Shown: one piece after another, positions 46,701-58,018 of the stretch
How the letters are laid out: every line of letters begins with the position of its first letter
Position numbering within the stretch: the stretch's first letter is position 1
Assembly (NCBI GenBank): GCA_022453515.1
Contig: JAJNNY010000076.1
Location: 94,191-158,190, forward strand
Length of the DNA: 64,000 nucleotides
Direction: 5' to 3'
Source of the DNA: Astrocystis sublimbata
Lineage: Eukaryota; Ascomycota; Sordariomycetes; Xylariales; Xylariaceae
The notes under the pieces: generated by a model
Told to the model about the DNA's origin: nothing
Seen by the model: the letters and a program-made list of their open reading frames with translations, nothing else
Databases searched by the model: none
Translations under genes and position numbers: made by a program

Positions 46701-49252
46701 ATTGGCTATCTCAACAAATGCAGTGTTGGGAAAATCGACGGTACTTTCGAGAAGCCTGGAAGCGGCTGTCTCCACAGCTCGGATCTCAGTGCTAAAACTG
46801 GCCAACAACCCTGCAGCTTCGGCTTCGGCTTTGGAATCAGATACCTTGCTCACTATTGGAATCCTGCCAGGGGACTTTCCAGTTATGAACAGCACGAAAT
46901 CAGCTTGCTGTAAGGTTTCTAAGATGATTGACCAGGACGAGCCTAAAGTAGGCCCAAGAGCGATACCTAGGTTCAGCAATGCTCGCATACACAACAAGTT
47001 GCGTGTATTGATTGTCTGCGGCACGGAGCTCGCGTCAAATGAGGCTTGTCTTTGTCTTTCGCCAGCAGCCCCTACTGGTGTCACCAAGTTTTCCACGCTT
47101 AGCAAGTCTCTGGCGTTGCCAAGGATGGAATTAGGTGTCTCTACAGAGGGGCTGGACATTGGCGTCTTCGATGGCCCACTGTTGAGACAAGCCGTGTATA
47201 TGTTGGGAGGGACGGCAGATTTGCCCAAAGTCGTCAGAAACGCATCTCGCGGTGTGGTCAGCTGCAAAAGTCCAGCGACGTGGGCAAACTTTTGGAAAGC
47301 CCGTACAAGACCGTGATAGTACTCAGAATCAAGGGCGGCGTAGAGGAAAGTCGAGCATGTTGCAAGGATGGCAGGCCAACATTCCTCGATAATGTCGGCG
47401 CAAATTTGAACATCAGCATACATGGGGTGATCTTTGAGGTCGAGAGGATTGACAGGAACCGGGTTCTTCTTGAAGGAGGACGATCTGTCCAGTGTGGTCG
47501 ATGTCAAGCTCTTCTCCACTCCCGGTTTCCCACCCTCTGAGTCATTAGCATCTGTGGGGGCAGGGGAATCTCTGCCGGTATCAGACTGTTTGGGGCCCCT
47601 TTTGCGAGATCGAGCATCGCCGGGGACTGTGAGTGGCAAAATAAATTTTGCCAAACCTTCGGACAACGACGTTATGCAGGAAAGTGTAAGTGCATAGACA
47701 TAAGAGTCCGGGATAGTCGGAGGCTCTGCCTTGTCCAGCTGGTCAATGCAAGCAACTCTCACATTGCTCCATTGGGAGCTTATGCCAGTGTTGTGACCCT
47801 CGTTCCCAGATCCACCAATGATACCCGTGACACCACTCGACTCTAGCATCGCTTGGTCTGAGGATGACCCCATATTGCCGTACGGGTCAGCAACGGGAAT
47901 GGTAGATTGGTGGCCAAGGCCGATGACTACCGGCCGCTCAGTGCTAACACGGACGAACGTGGCAGTTAAATTCTTAAGCACACTTTTTTCGCCGCCCTTG
48001 GTGTCATAGAGTGTGTACATGCGCCTCATGAGAGCAGGCTCCGCAAAAATACCCCTGAAGACCTCCATACACAAGGCGCGTCTCCACGTGGCAGCATCCT
48101 GGTCCAGCAACTGAGTCAATGCTTCCAAGGCTTCTCCGCCCTCTGAAGGCAGAATGCTGAGATGCTTCTTTAACATTGTGTATAAGATGCGCACTAGGCG
48201 GACGGATGTGGCGAAATTGGGCTTCCCATTCAGGGACTTGATGATGAAGGGCATCACTCTGGTGCGAAGGGTGTAGGCCTGTTCGGGATGTACGAGAAAG
48301 AGACCGGCATGTTGGCTCAGGACGGATTCGATCAGTTCCAGGCCGAAGGTTTGCTGGAGCCCGGTGAAGCGCAAATATTCGGGTCGGTGGTTCTCCGTCA
48401 TCAGACAAATGTCCTTGAAGACGCGATGCGCATCCATGGCAGCAGCACGTAATTGGACCGTCTTGCCATCGTCGATGGGTGCTTCGCCGACTATTTCTGC
48501 ATTCGAGGTGGATTCTGACGAACGTCAGTCTCATGCCACGCTGTGAGGATCAGGGGACTTACTTTCTTCCGCCGTGACCTTCTCGAAGACTGTCATTATG
48601 AGCTGCTGGAGAGTCGCGGCAGAGGTGTTAGTGACAACGCCATTCTTGCTCGTCTGCAGAATGAAGCAGATATTGAGAGCTGTGACAAGCAGATCCCCTC
48701 TGATATCGTGTGCATAGTTCTGAAGCAAGGTAGGCAGGGCTTGCAAAATCTTAAGCTGGACATCCAACCCAGCCGAGGTAGCCTCGCGCAGGGCTTCCAG
48801 TACAGGGCTCAGTTTGGACCGTGGCAAGGCGCCGACGAGGGTCAAGCGTGAGAGGCAGACAATGGCGATGCCAGTAAACTTGGCATTTTTGGTGCCACAG
48901 GCTATGATGAAGGGGTTCACGAAGTTGACCTTCTGGGCCAGTTCTAAGACCTTGTCAGTCATTTGTTCGTTGTTTCGTATGAGATTAGGGGCTCACAGTG
49001 ACATACCGGCTGCGAATGGGGCCTCGGAGGTGGCACGTATGCTCTTGAGCTCGTCGAGAGACTTCTCGGCTGCCTAGACTCGGTCAGTATTATCCATCGA
49101 TAGCAAATGAAAAGTTACAAGGCTAGTTGGTCATGGTGTAGTCTAGCCGCGAACGAGGTATCATTATCACATACTTGTCTCAAGTCGTTGTGCTTGCGCT
49201 TGCTCTCTTGGATGAGATTGGCTAGCTCAGTCGCCAGCAGCTGAGTGGTCAT
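43744..49252 (-). CDS. MON2: MON2 homologue, Golgi/endosome trafficking scaffold, 1731 aa
   Basis: Exons: 49175-49252, 49007-49073, 48563-48943, 45888-48514, 45620-45833 and 43744-45572. All introns are GT-AG (GTATGT, GTATGT, GTAAGT, GTAGGT, GTAAGC) and phases sum to 1732 codons. The N-terminus MTTQLLATELANLIQESKRKHNDLRQ and AAEKSLDELK is the start of the DCB-like region shared with large Arf-GEFs. ALRAAAMDAHRVFKDICLM-type sequence (Leu-Arg-Ala-Ala-Ala at the exon 4 start) opens the HUS-like box. DDRLDLRNSAIQTLLRIF, across the last splice, is a hallmark of Mon2. There is no Sec7 catalytic domain, as expected. Mon2 works with Dop1 and the flippase Neo1 in endosome-to-Golgi recycling. The inter-domain loop with SGSSVTGSSSPSQQ is low complexity. 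It is divergent from MMS2. Confidence 0.9.
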
Positions 49253-49990
49253 CTTGGGCCAGACAGTGTCTCTAATGTCACTCCATCTAGTAGAATAAGC
49301 TCAATGGAGACATCCGCAAAAATGATGTGATGGTGCGTTTGAAGAGAGGGTTGTGGAGAGCAGCAGGTACACAAGTCGTTGAGAATCATAAGATGAGTGC
49401 CTGGATTTGGTCAGCGGTATATGTTTTGGCTGTCGTGGAACTTGAGGGTTGTTGGCTTGAGCTTGTTGCCAGATTGGGCCCGTCTAGTGTCTGGTAGCAG
49501 CAGGAGCAAGGATGCTGACTCAGCGGGCTGAAACCCCGGGCAGGCCAGGCGGGCCAGTGTGTCCCAGAAAACGGGTGCTGCAGCATGCTCATGGCGCTGG
49601 CTAGCTCCAAGGGTAGTCACCTCCAAGGGCCCTGAACCCACTTGGTGCAGGTGTGCGGCTCCCTCATTTCACCCCGCCATCCGCCATACATGTAGCCATC
49701 CATCCATCCATCCCACCTGCTCGTCCCTCCCACCACTTCACACTTCACACCTCCCCCCAAGCAACCAACTCTTCCGTTGTCCAGTGCGAGCCAGAGCACC
49801 AGACCTACCTATTCAACCCAGTGACGCGTCTTCATATCCACATAAACAAGGTGCTTTCACAGAATCACATTCAACTTCAAGCAAATCCCCCGCATTCTAC
49901 ACACATTTGGAGCTGCGCGCCACTACTCAACTAACTGTGTCTCTTCGCCATCTCAGCTACACATAGACATCACACGGATTGACATTCGAC
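49253..49990. promoter_or_regulatory. Divergent promoter region, MON2 / MMS2
   Basis: A gap of 738 bp separates the two head-to-head start codons. It includes CATC tetranucleotide runs (about 49694-49712) and C/T-rich leader sequence on the MMS2 side. No specific binding site can be named. Confidence 0.6.
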
Positions 49991-50677
49991 ATGAGCGCCA
50001 AAGTCCCGCGGAACTTCCGCCTTCTGGAAGAGCTCGAGAAGGGCGAGAAAGGCCAAGGAGCAGGTGCGCCATCTTCGACTGCTGCATCATCTCTGCTCTA
50101 AGAACCACACCCTGCTGGTATCCAAGCAGCTCTTGGCATGTGTATTGACTGATGTTGGTTCACGGCAGAGGCCTGTTCGTATGGCTTGGACAACCCCGAA
50201 GATCTTCTCATGTCGGACTGGAACGGCACAATCCTCGGACCTCCCCACGTGAGCACATTGCACCCCGTCATTGACTTGGCTTAGCTTGTGGTCAAGGAAG
50301 GCTGATCTGATCGCGTGCCCGGCTACCAGAGCGTCCACGAGAACCGGATCTACTCGGTCAAGATGCACTGCGGTCCGCAGTACCCCGACGCCCCTCCCAC
50401 CGTCACCTTCATAAGCCACGTCAACCTCCCTTGCGTAAATGCGAGAGACGGCGCCGTCGACCCGAAGCAGCTGCCGTGCCTGGCCAACTGGAAGAGAGAG
50501 AACACGATGGAGACTGTGCTGATTGAACTCCGCCGGTATGACTCGCACACATGGAGGCTACCCACGAGTAGGCCCTTGAAAGAGTTCTGCAACTGATCCG
50601 AATACAGATACATGGCTTCGAGTATGTGCAAGAAGCTGCCACAGCCGGCTGAGGGTACCATTTTCCCAGGCAACTAG
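49991..50677 (+). CDS. MMS2: Ubiquitin-conjugating enzyme E2 variant MMS2, 142 aa
   Basis: Exons: 49991-50063, 50169-50248, 50330-50535 and 50608-50677. Donors are GTGCGC, GTGAGC and GTATGA; acceptors are GGCAG, CCAG and ACAG. The protein reads SAKVPRNFRLLEELEKGEKG, then DNPEDLLMSDWNGTILGPP, ENRIYSVKMHCGPQYPDAPP, INLPC-type VNLPCVNARDG and NWKRENTMETVL. This is the UEV signature. The E2 HPN-Cys active site is replaced, so the protein is inactive alone. In yeast Mms2 pairs with Ubc13 to build Lys63-linked ubiquitin chains for error-free DNA damage tolerance. Length is normal for the family. Two introns have weaker donors than their neighbours, but only these boundaries keep the frame. Confidence 0.93.
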
Positions 50678-51339
50678 GATGGCCGCACCCGATTTACCCT
50701 CGGCTAGTACAATGTTGATAGATGCTACGGGTTGGGGGACAAATAGCCGCCTCACGAGTCACATACGGAATATCGTCAAATGGGAAGGGCACAGGACTTG
50801 ACAGGTAGATGGGATTCTCAGCCTGCAGAATAATGGTAAGTCGGGTATTGTCTTACCACAGTAGTGATCAGCAACTTTGTATGTTGGCTGGTTGATGAGC
50901 AAGGTGTGTGCATTACAAGGGGATACATGGGAATGAATACACAGAGGGGATTAGCCCGGCAGCCTGGTGGTGTTGTGGTCAAAAGCATCACCTAGCCATA
51001 GCCAGTACATTTCTCACTTGGTGAGCACAGACACAACTAAAGATTTTCAAATATTCAACCAAACAGCCAGCCTGAGATGACCGTTGGAGCTGAGCATGCT
51101 GGGATGCGTGTCCATAGTCGCAGTGGTTAGTAGTGCGAATACCGGTCGCGGACAACAGGTGACGTTTGTGCAACTTGCGGAGCTAATTCCGCTCTAAAGG
51201 CTACTAGTACTTAAGTACTTAGCTGTGTTGGAAGCCGATAATCAACCCGCAATATCGCAGCGCAACCTCGTCTTTGCATGCCCACATCTTCAGCTGCTTC
51301 AAAGCTCTTTTCACACCCCAATGCCATCCATGTAACGTC
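50678..51339. other. Intergenic, no gene seen
   Basis: 3' flank of MMS2 and promoter of the LYR-type gene. No coding signal. Confidence 0.5.
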
Positions 51340-52658
51340 ATGATCAATAAGCGTTTACGCCATAGATATTTCGTTCCCGCACGCTATTCGCGACACAGAG
51401 AAGCATGTAAGCCGCTCGCCCATTGCCCCTCCTCCACTGCCGAATGAATGAAATGAAGCTACAGCGACATCGAAAAATCCCACAATGCGCAGCTGAGACA
51501 AGGGAACCTTACAAAGGCAAAAGCTAACCACACAACCCAATCCCTCCAGGCCTCGCCCTCTACCGCGCCCTCCTGCGCCTCGCGCCGCGCATCTCCCTGC
51601 CCGATGACCTCGCGACCGGCTGGGGCCGCAACCGGCACCCGATCGCCATCCAGGTCCAGCGCGCCTTCCGACGCAACGTCGCCGACACGAGTCCGCGCAT
51701 CGTGTACCCGGCCCTAAGCGCCGGCTACCGCATGCTCTCAGTGCTGCACACCGCCTCTACCACCCCCGAATCGACGCAGCACTCCGAAGTCCTGACCTTC
51801 CTCTCCGCGCGCCTCGCCGAGCGGCAGCGCAGCCTCGCGAACCGCCCGCCACCCCCCACGGGGCCCAAGCCGGGTGCCCCACGCCCAAACACTCTCCCCC
51901 TGCTCGTCAAAGTCCCCATCACGCCCGCGTCAGGGAAGGCGACGGCCATCGCCCACGCATACATAACGCCGCACCGGCCGCGCCCGGCCTCGGAGCTCGG
52001 CGGCACCGGTCGGCGGAAGATCCCACATATCGAGCTGGCGGGCGAGTTTCCGTTCCTGCGCATCAAGAAGCCGCAGCCGGAGATCCTCAGCCGGGTCCTG
52101 CGGCAGAAAAACGACCGCAGCGCGGTGCGCATGGCGCTCATTGCCGTCTTGAGGGAGGAGCTGCATCCGCAGGCGCAGGAGGAGGATTGGTGGGAGGATA
52201 CGCTGGCAAGGCAGGCGAGCGTGGAGAATGTGGCGTGGAGACGGGAGCTCGGTGAGGCGCCGACGAGGATCAAGCGGGATCTGGTCAATGCTATATGGCA
52301 GCAGCGCACGGATATTGGCGGCAGTGGCTTGAGTCAGAAATATGGCTGGGGCTCGTATCTGGATGGCGTCAATGTGGGCATACGGGATATGAACCGCGGG
52401 TTTGCTAGGGAGCGCGAGGATCTGGTTGCCAGGGCGGATGCGTTGCGGCAGGTTGTGCTGAAGGAGACAAGGATGGCGGAGGAGGAGAAGATGCAGAGGG
52501 CTATGGATAAGAGGGCGGGGTGGGAGGAGAGGATGCTGAAGATGCATGGGGAGGGGTGGAAGAGGCTGTTTCCGTACTATGCGGATGAGGTGAAGGATGA
52601 GGTGAAGGGTGAGGTGAAGGGTGAAGCCAGGCCTGTTGTTCGCCGTATGAAACAATAA
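51340..52658 (+). CDS. LYR-motif (complex 1 LYR-like) protein with long C-terminal extension, 391 aa
   Basis: Exon 1 is 51340-51406 (MINKRLRHRYFVPARYSRHREA) and exon 2 is 51550-52658, with donor GTAAGC and acceptor TCCAG. The join gives EACLALYRALLRLAP. The LYR tripeptide is replaced by LYR within ALYRALLR, as in LYRM proteins, and a following Arg-rich helix (HPIAIQVQRAFRRNVADTSPRIVYPAL) matches the fold. The basic Arg/Tyr N-terminus suits mitochondrial import. The remaining 270 residues hold a Pro-rich linker and a charged helical C-terminus ending in a repeated D/GEVKG unit. LYR proteins bind the acyl carrier protein and assist Fe-S or respiratory complex assembly, but this member is not assigned to a client. 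Exon 1 is short and less certain. Confidence 0.65.
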
Positions 52659-53212
52659 TAGCGACCTCCCTGGCGGGATAATAGACTACGCTGTGGCGAC
52701 TGTACATTACTATAGTGTCGAATATGAATGTGTTTAGATCGCGAAAAATGCTATATACCCTTTCTTGGAGTAGCTCACTCGTATTCAATACATTTCATCA
52801 CCCTCATCATCCTCCAGCACTGCACACCTTCATCAAATGTCACCAATTCGACATGCAAATTCGGTCCTGGCCAAGACCAAAGGATATCATGCCCGCCTCC
52901 TTTTTATTATGAATTTATGATCCAATGCTCCCCGGAGGCCTGTGGCACGGGTTGTGTATTTGGAACTCGAAGCGCTTAAGACATCCACCCATAAAGCATA
53001 CGGTCTGATGAGTAATTGGGCCATGAAGTCATAATCGATGAACCATAACCAAAAACTCCCGCAGATCGCTCATCGCGGTTGTAGATAACAATAACACACT
53101 GCCAATGCTGGACAGTTGATGCCCATATGGCATCTCCCGCTATCTAAGGTAAGTACTAACTAGCCTCTGCCCGCTAGATTCCCTCAACGCCGCCCTTGAC
53201 GACGGCGCGGAT
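52659..53212. other. Intergenic between convergent genes
   Basis: 3' flanks of the LYR-type and bZIP genes. Nothing else seen. Confidence 0.5.
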
Positions 53213-54729
53213 TCAAGGGAGCAGCATGCCGGTCTGCGCCCATTGCGTCTGCACGGCGTTGTCGTAGAAGCCTCCGATGTTGAAGCCGAAGCTCGCGTTC
53301 CCCGCATTGGCCATTCGCACAATGCAGTAGTTGGATTCCTGGACCAGGTCCTCCATTTTCACTTCCTGAGAGAGGTCCGGCTGCTCGTCGTGCATTGCTA
53401 TCGCACTATCAAGAAGGTGTTGTTGCTGCTGTTGCTGCTGATGTTGAATCTCGGGATTTTCTGGCTCGTCGCTCACGGGCTGGCCAGGTTGTGCAGCATG
53501 ATTTGGTTGGGTTTGGTGTGCTAGCATGTTATCAAGCGCTGCCTCGTCGTCCCCGTGACTGGCCGTGTTAGAGCTGAGCTGGACCAGCATAGACTGGAAT
53601 TGCTGCAGACGCCCCTGAAGCTCGGAGACCTGGACGCATGATAAGTCCTTCTCGGCGTACTCGACGAGCAAGCCCTGGAAGGCGTCGTTGATCTGCGCAT
53701 TTCGCGTCTCCAGCTCTGCCACCTTGGCCTCGAGCTCGACGATGGTCGTCTCTTTCCGGTAACGGTAGGCCCTCTGCGCGAAACGAATCTGTTCTTTTCG
53801 TCGCTAATTTGTGTGTTAGTCTTGCATCATCACTGATTTGTTCATTTCAGCTCCATTCTTTTGTTGAGCTACTAGATTTCACAAATGCGACGTAAATAGG
53901 ATACTCGTCATTGCACCCATTCAAGCGCCCTGAGAAGACTAAAGAAAATAAGGATAGTGTTGCAGCTTACTTCTTTTGAGTCTTGGGGATTGCTCGACTC
54001 AAGCCGTGGCCGTCCTCTGGCCCGCTTGGCTCCTTTGACCGGTTCTGGTCGCTGCTCGGTTTGGTTTTGGGACACATTCCTGCCGCGCTTCTTGAGGCTA
54101 GACGTTATCGCCGGCGCCACAGCAACTCCATCAGTGTCGTCTGATCTAGGCAGTCCGAGTCTCTTCGGGCACCGGCTGTTGTCATCTTCATATTGCTCAC
54201 TGCTACTGATCGCATCCAACGGCCCTTTGAGGTACCGCATATCATCGGGATGGTTCAGCGGAGCATCAATTGCCGGACCATGAATAGAGGTGGTGGCAAG
54301 ATCATGTTTCTGGTGTCGAGCATCGAGCGCAGATCTGTTATGAGGGTGCGACTCGAATGAAGCGCTGGCTGGTATCCCAGCGACCTGCTTCTGAGATAGT
54401 TGGGGGGGGATAAGAGCAGTTGGACTGGCCACGGCGAAGGACGAACCAATCAAGTCGAAAGTGGAGTGGGCATTTGAAGGGGCGTCGTCGGAAAAGCTGG
54501 GCTGATGGGGATGGGTGATGTTATTGCAGCTATTGTGACCATTGCCCTGGGTCGGCGGAAGTTGGGCAAAGTACTCCTGTTGTTGTGGCTGGTGATGATG
54601 GCTATGATTGAAGAGTTGAAATTGGGGTCCGGTCTGGAATCCCGGTCCCAGATGAGCAACAGGGTAAGGATGCTGCGGTGGATTAGTAATGTGCCCAGGG
54701 TTGAAGTCGTTGTCACCAAAATGTGACAT
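53213..54729 (-). CDS. bZIP transcription factor with non-canonical basic region, 449 aa
   Basis: Exon 1 is 53971-54729 and exon 2 is 53213-53803. The intron is 167 nt with donor GTAAGC and acceptor ATTAG. The N-terminal 250 residues are low complexity (His, Gln, Pro, Ser), with a Lys/Arg cluster KGAKRARGRPRLE like an AT-hook just before the splice. Exon 2 opens with RRKEQIRFAQRAYRYRKE, the basic region, then a short zipper (VELEAKVAELETRN) and further heptads to about residue 310. A polyglutamine run follows. Where typical bZIP factors have Asn-x-x-Ala, this one has Ile-Arg-Phe-Ala, so the invariant Asn is missing; the same type occurs in some fungal bZIP groups as I recall. It probably binds DNA in the nucleus, with altered site preference. 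Confidence 0.85.
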
Positions 54730-56659
54730 AGTAAGACAATTAAAACCGGTACATCTCTGTTGTGATGTCGCCCATGTTACGTTGTTACATCCTGCCCGTC
54801 CCCATCCCCTCTGACAGGTATGGACCGGCTCAAACGATCACTGGTAGTCCACCAGAAAAAGCAAGTATCTTGGCACCAAGGACAGTTAGTTAGTCAGGTA
54901 TCGTATTGCATCATGTGTTATGTTGAGGTTCGTCATTACCTAAGCTGTCACTTATCAGATCTCGCGTCCAGATGTGACAGGCCTCAGACTAGCAGGGCCT
55001 CGGTCGCCAACCCGGACGTCCGGTGCTGGTCTGCGGCGGAGGTGGCTCCGGCGAGATTGATTGCAGGTGGCGCGAGAGCACCTGGGCGCGCGGCGACGAG
55101 GCTCGCGGACAAGGTCGGCTTACTGATTAGTGATCGCCGGGCTGGAACTGCGAGCTAATACTCGAGAAGCCGGAGACACGGAGGTTTGGTAATACACTGC
55201 TGCGTGAGGCTCGAGGGCACAATTACACCACGGTTCACCGGTTGAACTTCTCCTCCCATCATGGCTCTCGCGTAGGCAGCCAGGCAAATGAATCAATTGC
55301 GCGGCCCCCTGGTGGCCGGTGCGGATCAACTAGTCCCCCCGTCGTTTCTTTTTCGCTCTCTCGCGTCCAATGTTGGCTCTGATATGGTCAGTGGCGTTTC
55401 GTGGGGAATCTATACAAGCCATAGTAATTGAGAGTGATTGCATGAGCTTGACGTGGGTGCTGCCGATATAGGTCCTCCTTGGCTCTCGTTACACAGCATA
55501 ATCGTGTCCTTTTGCAGCTAGGTGAGCATTTACAGATGATGGGCACAGCCAAGTTACATGGTGATAGGCCAAATGCAGATAGTCATGCGTCCGTCTGTGT
55601 CACATAAGAGAAATGGGTGGTAGGCATAAAGTTATTGTAGATGATATCTGGGTTTGGCAAGTCGCTACCTAACCGATGTTGTGATCTATCATATTCGAGT
55701 CGGCGAGACTGACCAAATTGGTCAGTGTGGCTGGCCTACATAGGAGGGGCTGCCCATGTGCCCAATTGAACATATATGTGATGCAATATTGTTGGGCAAT
55801 CAATATGTCGTAGAGCTGCTGTCCGTTCCTGGAATTCCTGGCGGGTGGTACATTACGCTACGGAGTCCAAGGTTGATTAGCAAAAGAAATCATTTAACAC
55901 CAGGGATTCGCTGGCCGATACCAACCCAACTATTAACCTAGCGGCGGTGAGATTTAAGTAAGCTTCTAGGTGTGTCGAAAGTAGTTATCTGATAGGTAGT
56001 TAGTTTGAAAGTGTTTCGTATATTTGCATTGTAAGAAAGTAAATGTTGATGCGAATTTCTAGAATGTAATTTTCGAAGTGAACCAGATGCTATCACGTTA
56101 AGTCTGAGATGTCGGGATTGTAGACCCTGGCGAAAGCCCGTAAGAAACGCGGGACGCTACCGCATTACATCACACTGGGTGACTGGTCATGAGCATCACC
56201 TGGCGGGATTGCCGGCGGATTTTGCCAGCTGAGACGGACGCTACCTAGGTAGATGGGGAGCCCGTCGTGCCCGTCACCCGTGTCCCCTAATACAACTCTT
56301 CGACTCCACCTAGGTATTTCAATGCGCCAACTAACAACTCGCGTACCTCTACCCGGCCTCCAATGCGGTTTTTAACCAAGCTTCAGCCACTGACGTGACT
56401 ATATAGGAGTGAAGTTCAAGATCAGCATGAACAGCATGAACAGCATGAACAGTGCCGTGCTGTGGGTCGTTGCAAATGCTGCTTTATTGCTGTTATATTG
56501 TCGCATGCAGTTGACTAACCTCGATACGTTCGGCACCATCAAGCCACACAGCGAGATTCGCTCGATAATGCGATGGTGATCATCACACACGCAGTCCCAA
56601 TGGTATAAGGGCAATATCTGCTCATCTTACGCTTTCTTGGAAATGAAGCCGCCGGTAGC
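54730..56659. other. Divergent intergenic region, bZIP / lipase
   Basis: This 1.9 kb region holds the bZIP promoter on the left and the lipase promoter on the right. ACCTAGGT palindromes lie at 56243-56250 and 56308-56315, and a 9-bp tandem repeat at 56423-56452. No ORF above 112 codons. Confidence 0.5.
56423..56452. repeat. 9-bp tandem repeat, three copies
   Basis: CAGCATGAA is repeated three times exactly and followed by a final CAG, about 240 bp upstream of the lipase start. Confidence 0.85.
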
Positions 56660-58018
56660 GTGTTACTCAACAACCGAACTGCTCATAAGATGCAGTTCTG
56701 TGCAGCCGTGATCACCATTGCCACGGCGTTGCACGCGCACGTCTGTGTAGCCCATATGTCAGCGACCTCGTCACTGCTCTCGCCTCTCGGCTTCAACGAG
56801 GCAGCAAAGATCGCACCGCTGCCGCCGAGCCAAGACCCATGGTACCGCGCGCCGGACGGCTTCGAGGCGGCCGCGCCAGGCACCGTGCTGCGCCTGCGCA
56901 TTGCGCCTGGCAATCTGACGACCATCGTCAAGAATGCGACGGCGGTATACAACATCCTCTACCGAACCACCGACTCGCGCCACCGGCCGTCATGGGCCGT
57001 CACGACGCTCTTCATTCCCACCACCACCCACGCGACCCCGTCGGGCAAACAGGCCGTGGTGTCGTATCAGTTTGCTTATGATTCGGCTGATGTGGACTCG
57101 AGCCCGTCGTATGGCTTCTACAATGCCCTGTCTCAGCCTGTCCCTAGTCTCAACATACCCGCGAGCACCGACCTCTTGACCGATCTGCTAACCCGGGGCT
57201 GGATGGTGAATTCGCCCGACTACGAAGGTCCCAGCGCTGCCTTCGGCGCCAGCATTCAAGCTGGCCAGGCAACCCTGGATGCCCTGCGCGCCGTTACAAA
57301 CCTCGCCAACCTAACAGATCTTGGTCCTCTGTCCATCGACATGTGGGGTTATAGCGGTGGCAGCATCACCTCCGAAGCTGTCGCCGAGCTGCAGAGCCGG
57401 TACGCTCCGGACCTCTCCATCAGCGCTGCCATCGCCGGTGGGCTCGTAGACGACATCGCCGTAGACTTTGATCTGTTCAACGGGACTGCGCTCGCTGGCG
57501 ACTTGGTAGCTGCCATCCTCGGCTTGACCTCCCAATACCCCGAGGCCCTGGCCTATGTGCGTAGTCGGTTGAAGCCTGAGACGGCAGATGAGTTCCTAGC
57601 AGCTCGACACATGAACACGGGCGCCGTCACTAGCTTTTTCTCCTCCAAGGATATCTACAGCTACTTCATTGGCGGGGGCGCCGATTTGCAGGCTCCCCCT
57701 CTGCAGAAGGTCTACGAGAAGGAGTGTCGGCTGGGACACTACGGGCTTCCTGAGATACCCTTGTTTTTGTACAAAGCTATCGGCGACCAGTACTGTCCAA
57801 TCAGTCGAACCGACGCCCTGGCAAGCCGGTTCTGTGCCGCGGGCGTCGAGGTAACCTTTGAGAGGAACACGGTCGGTGGGCATGTCGCTGAGATCGGAAA
57901 TGCCAAGCCTAGGGTCTTCCAGTGGCTTGAGAGCATCTTCGACGAAACCTACCAGACTCCCGTTGGGGGTTGTTTTATACGTGATGTGACTGTCAACATC
58001 ACTGGTCTAGACACATGA
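56660..58018 (+). CDS. Secretory lipase (LIP family), single exon
   Basis: An intronless frame of 452 codons. ATG at 56690 (MQFCAAVITIATALHAHVCVAH) gives a cleaner signal peptide than ATG at 56660, so the precursor is probably 442 residues. Family landmarks are DPWYRAPDGFEAAAPGTVLRLR, the nucleophile elbow GYSGG (Ser about 232 in the long numbering), the acid in YKAIGDQYCPI (Asp about 376) and the His in NTVGGHVAEI (about 408). The catalytic triad is complete. There are several Asn-x-Thr sequons. The enzyme should be exported and hydrolyse triglycerides or similar esters; the LIP family is best known from yeasts such as Candida and is also found in filamentous fungi. Nothing nearby suggests a linked pathway. 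Confidence 0.92.
   Translation: MLLNNRTAHKMQFCAAVITIATALHAHVCVAHMSATSSLLSPLGFNEAAKIAPLPPSQDPWYRAPDGFEAAAPGTVLRLRIAPGNLTTIVKNATAVYNILYRTTDSRHRPSWAVTTLFIPTTTHATPSGKQAVVSYQFAYDSADVDSSPSYGFYNALSQPVPSLNIPASTDLLTDLLTRGWMVNSPDYEGPSAAFGASIQAGQATLDALRAVTNLANLTDLGPLSIDMWGYSGGSITSEAVAELQSRYAPDLSISAAIAGGLVDDIAVDFDLFNGTALAGDLVAAILGLTSQYPEALAYVRSRLKPETADEFLAARHMNTGAVTSFFSSKDIYSYFIGGGADLQAPPLQKVYEKECRLGHYGLPEIPLFLYKAIGDQYCPISRTDALASRFCAAGVEVTFERNTVGGHVAEIGNAKPRVFQWLESIFDETYQTPVGGCFIRDVTVNITGLDT

Noticed and set aside
50064..50168. Alternative MMS2 acceptor at 50170
   Set aside because: Using the second AG of CAGAG would shift the frame. Only the acceptor ending at 50168 gives the conserved sequence.
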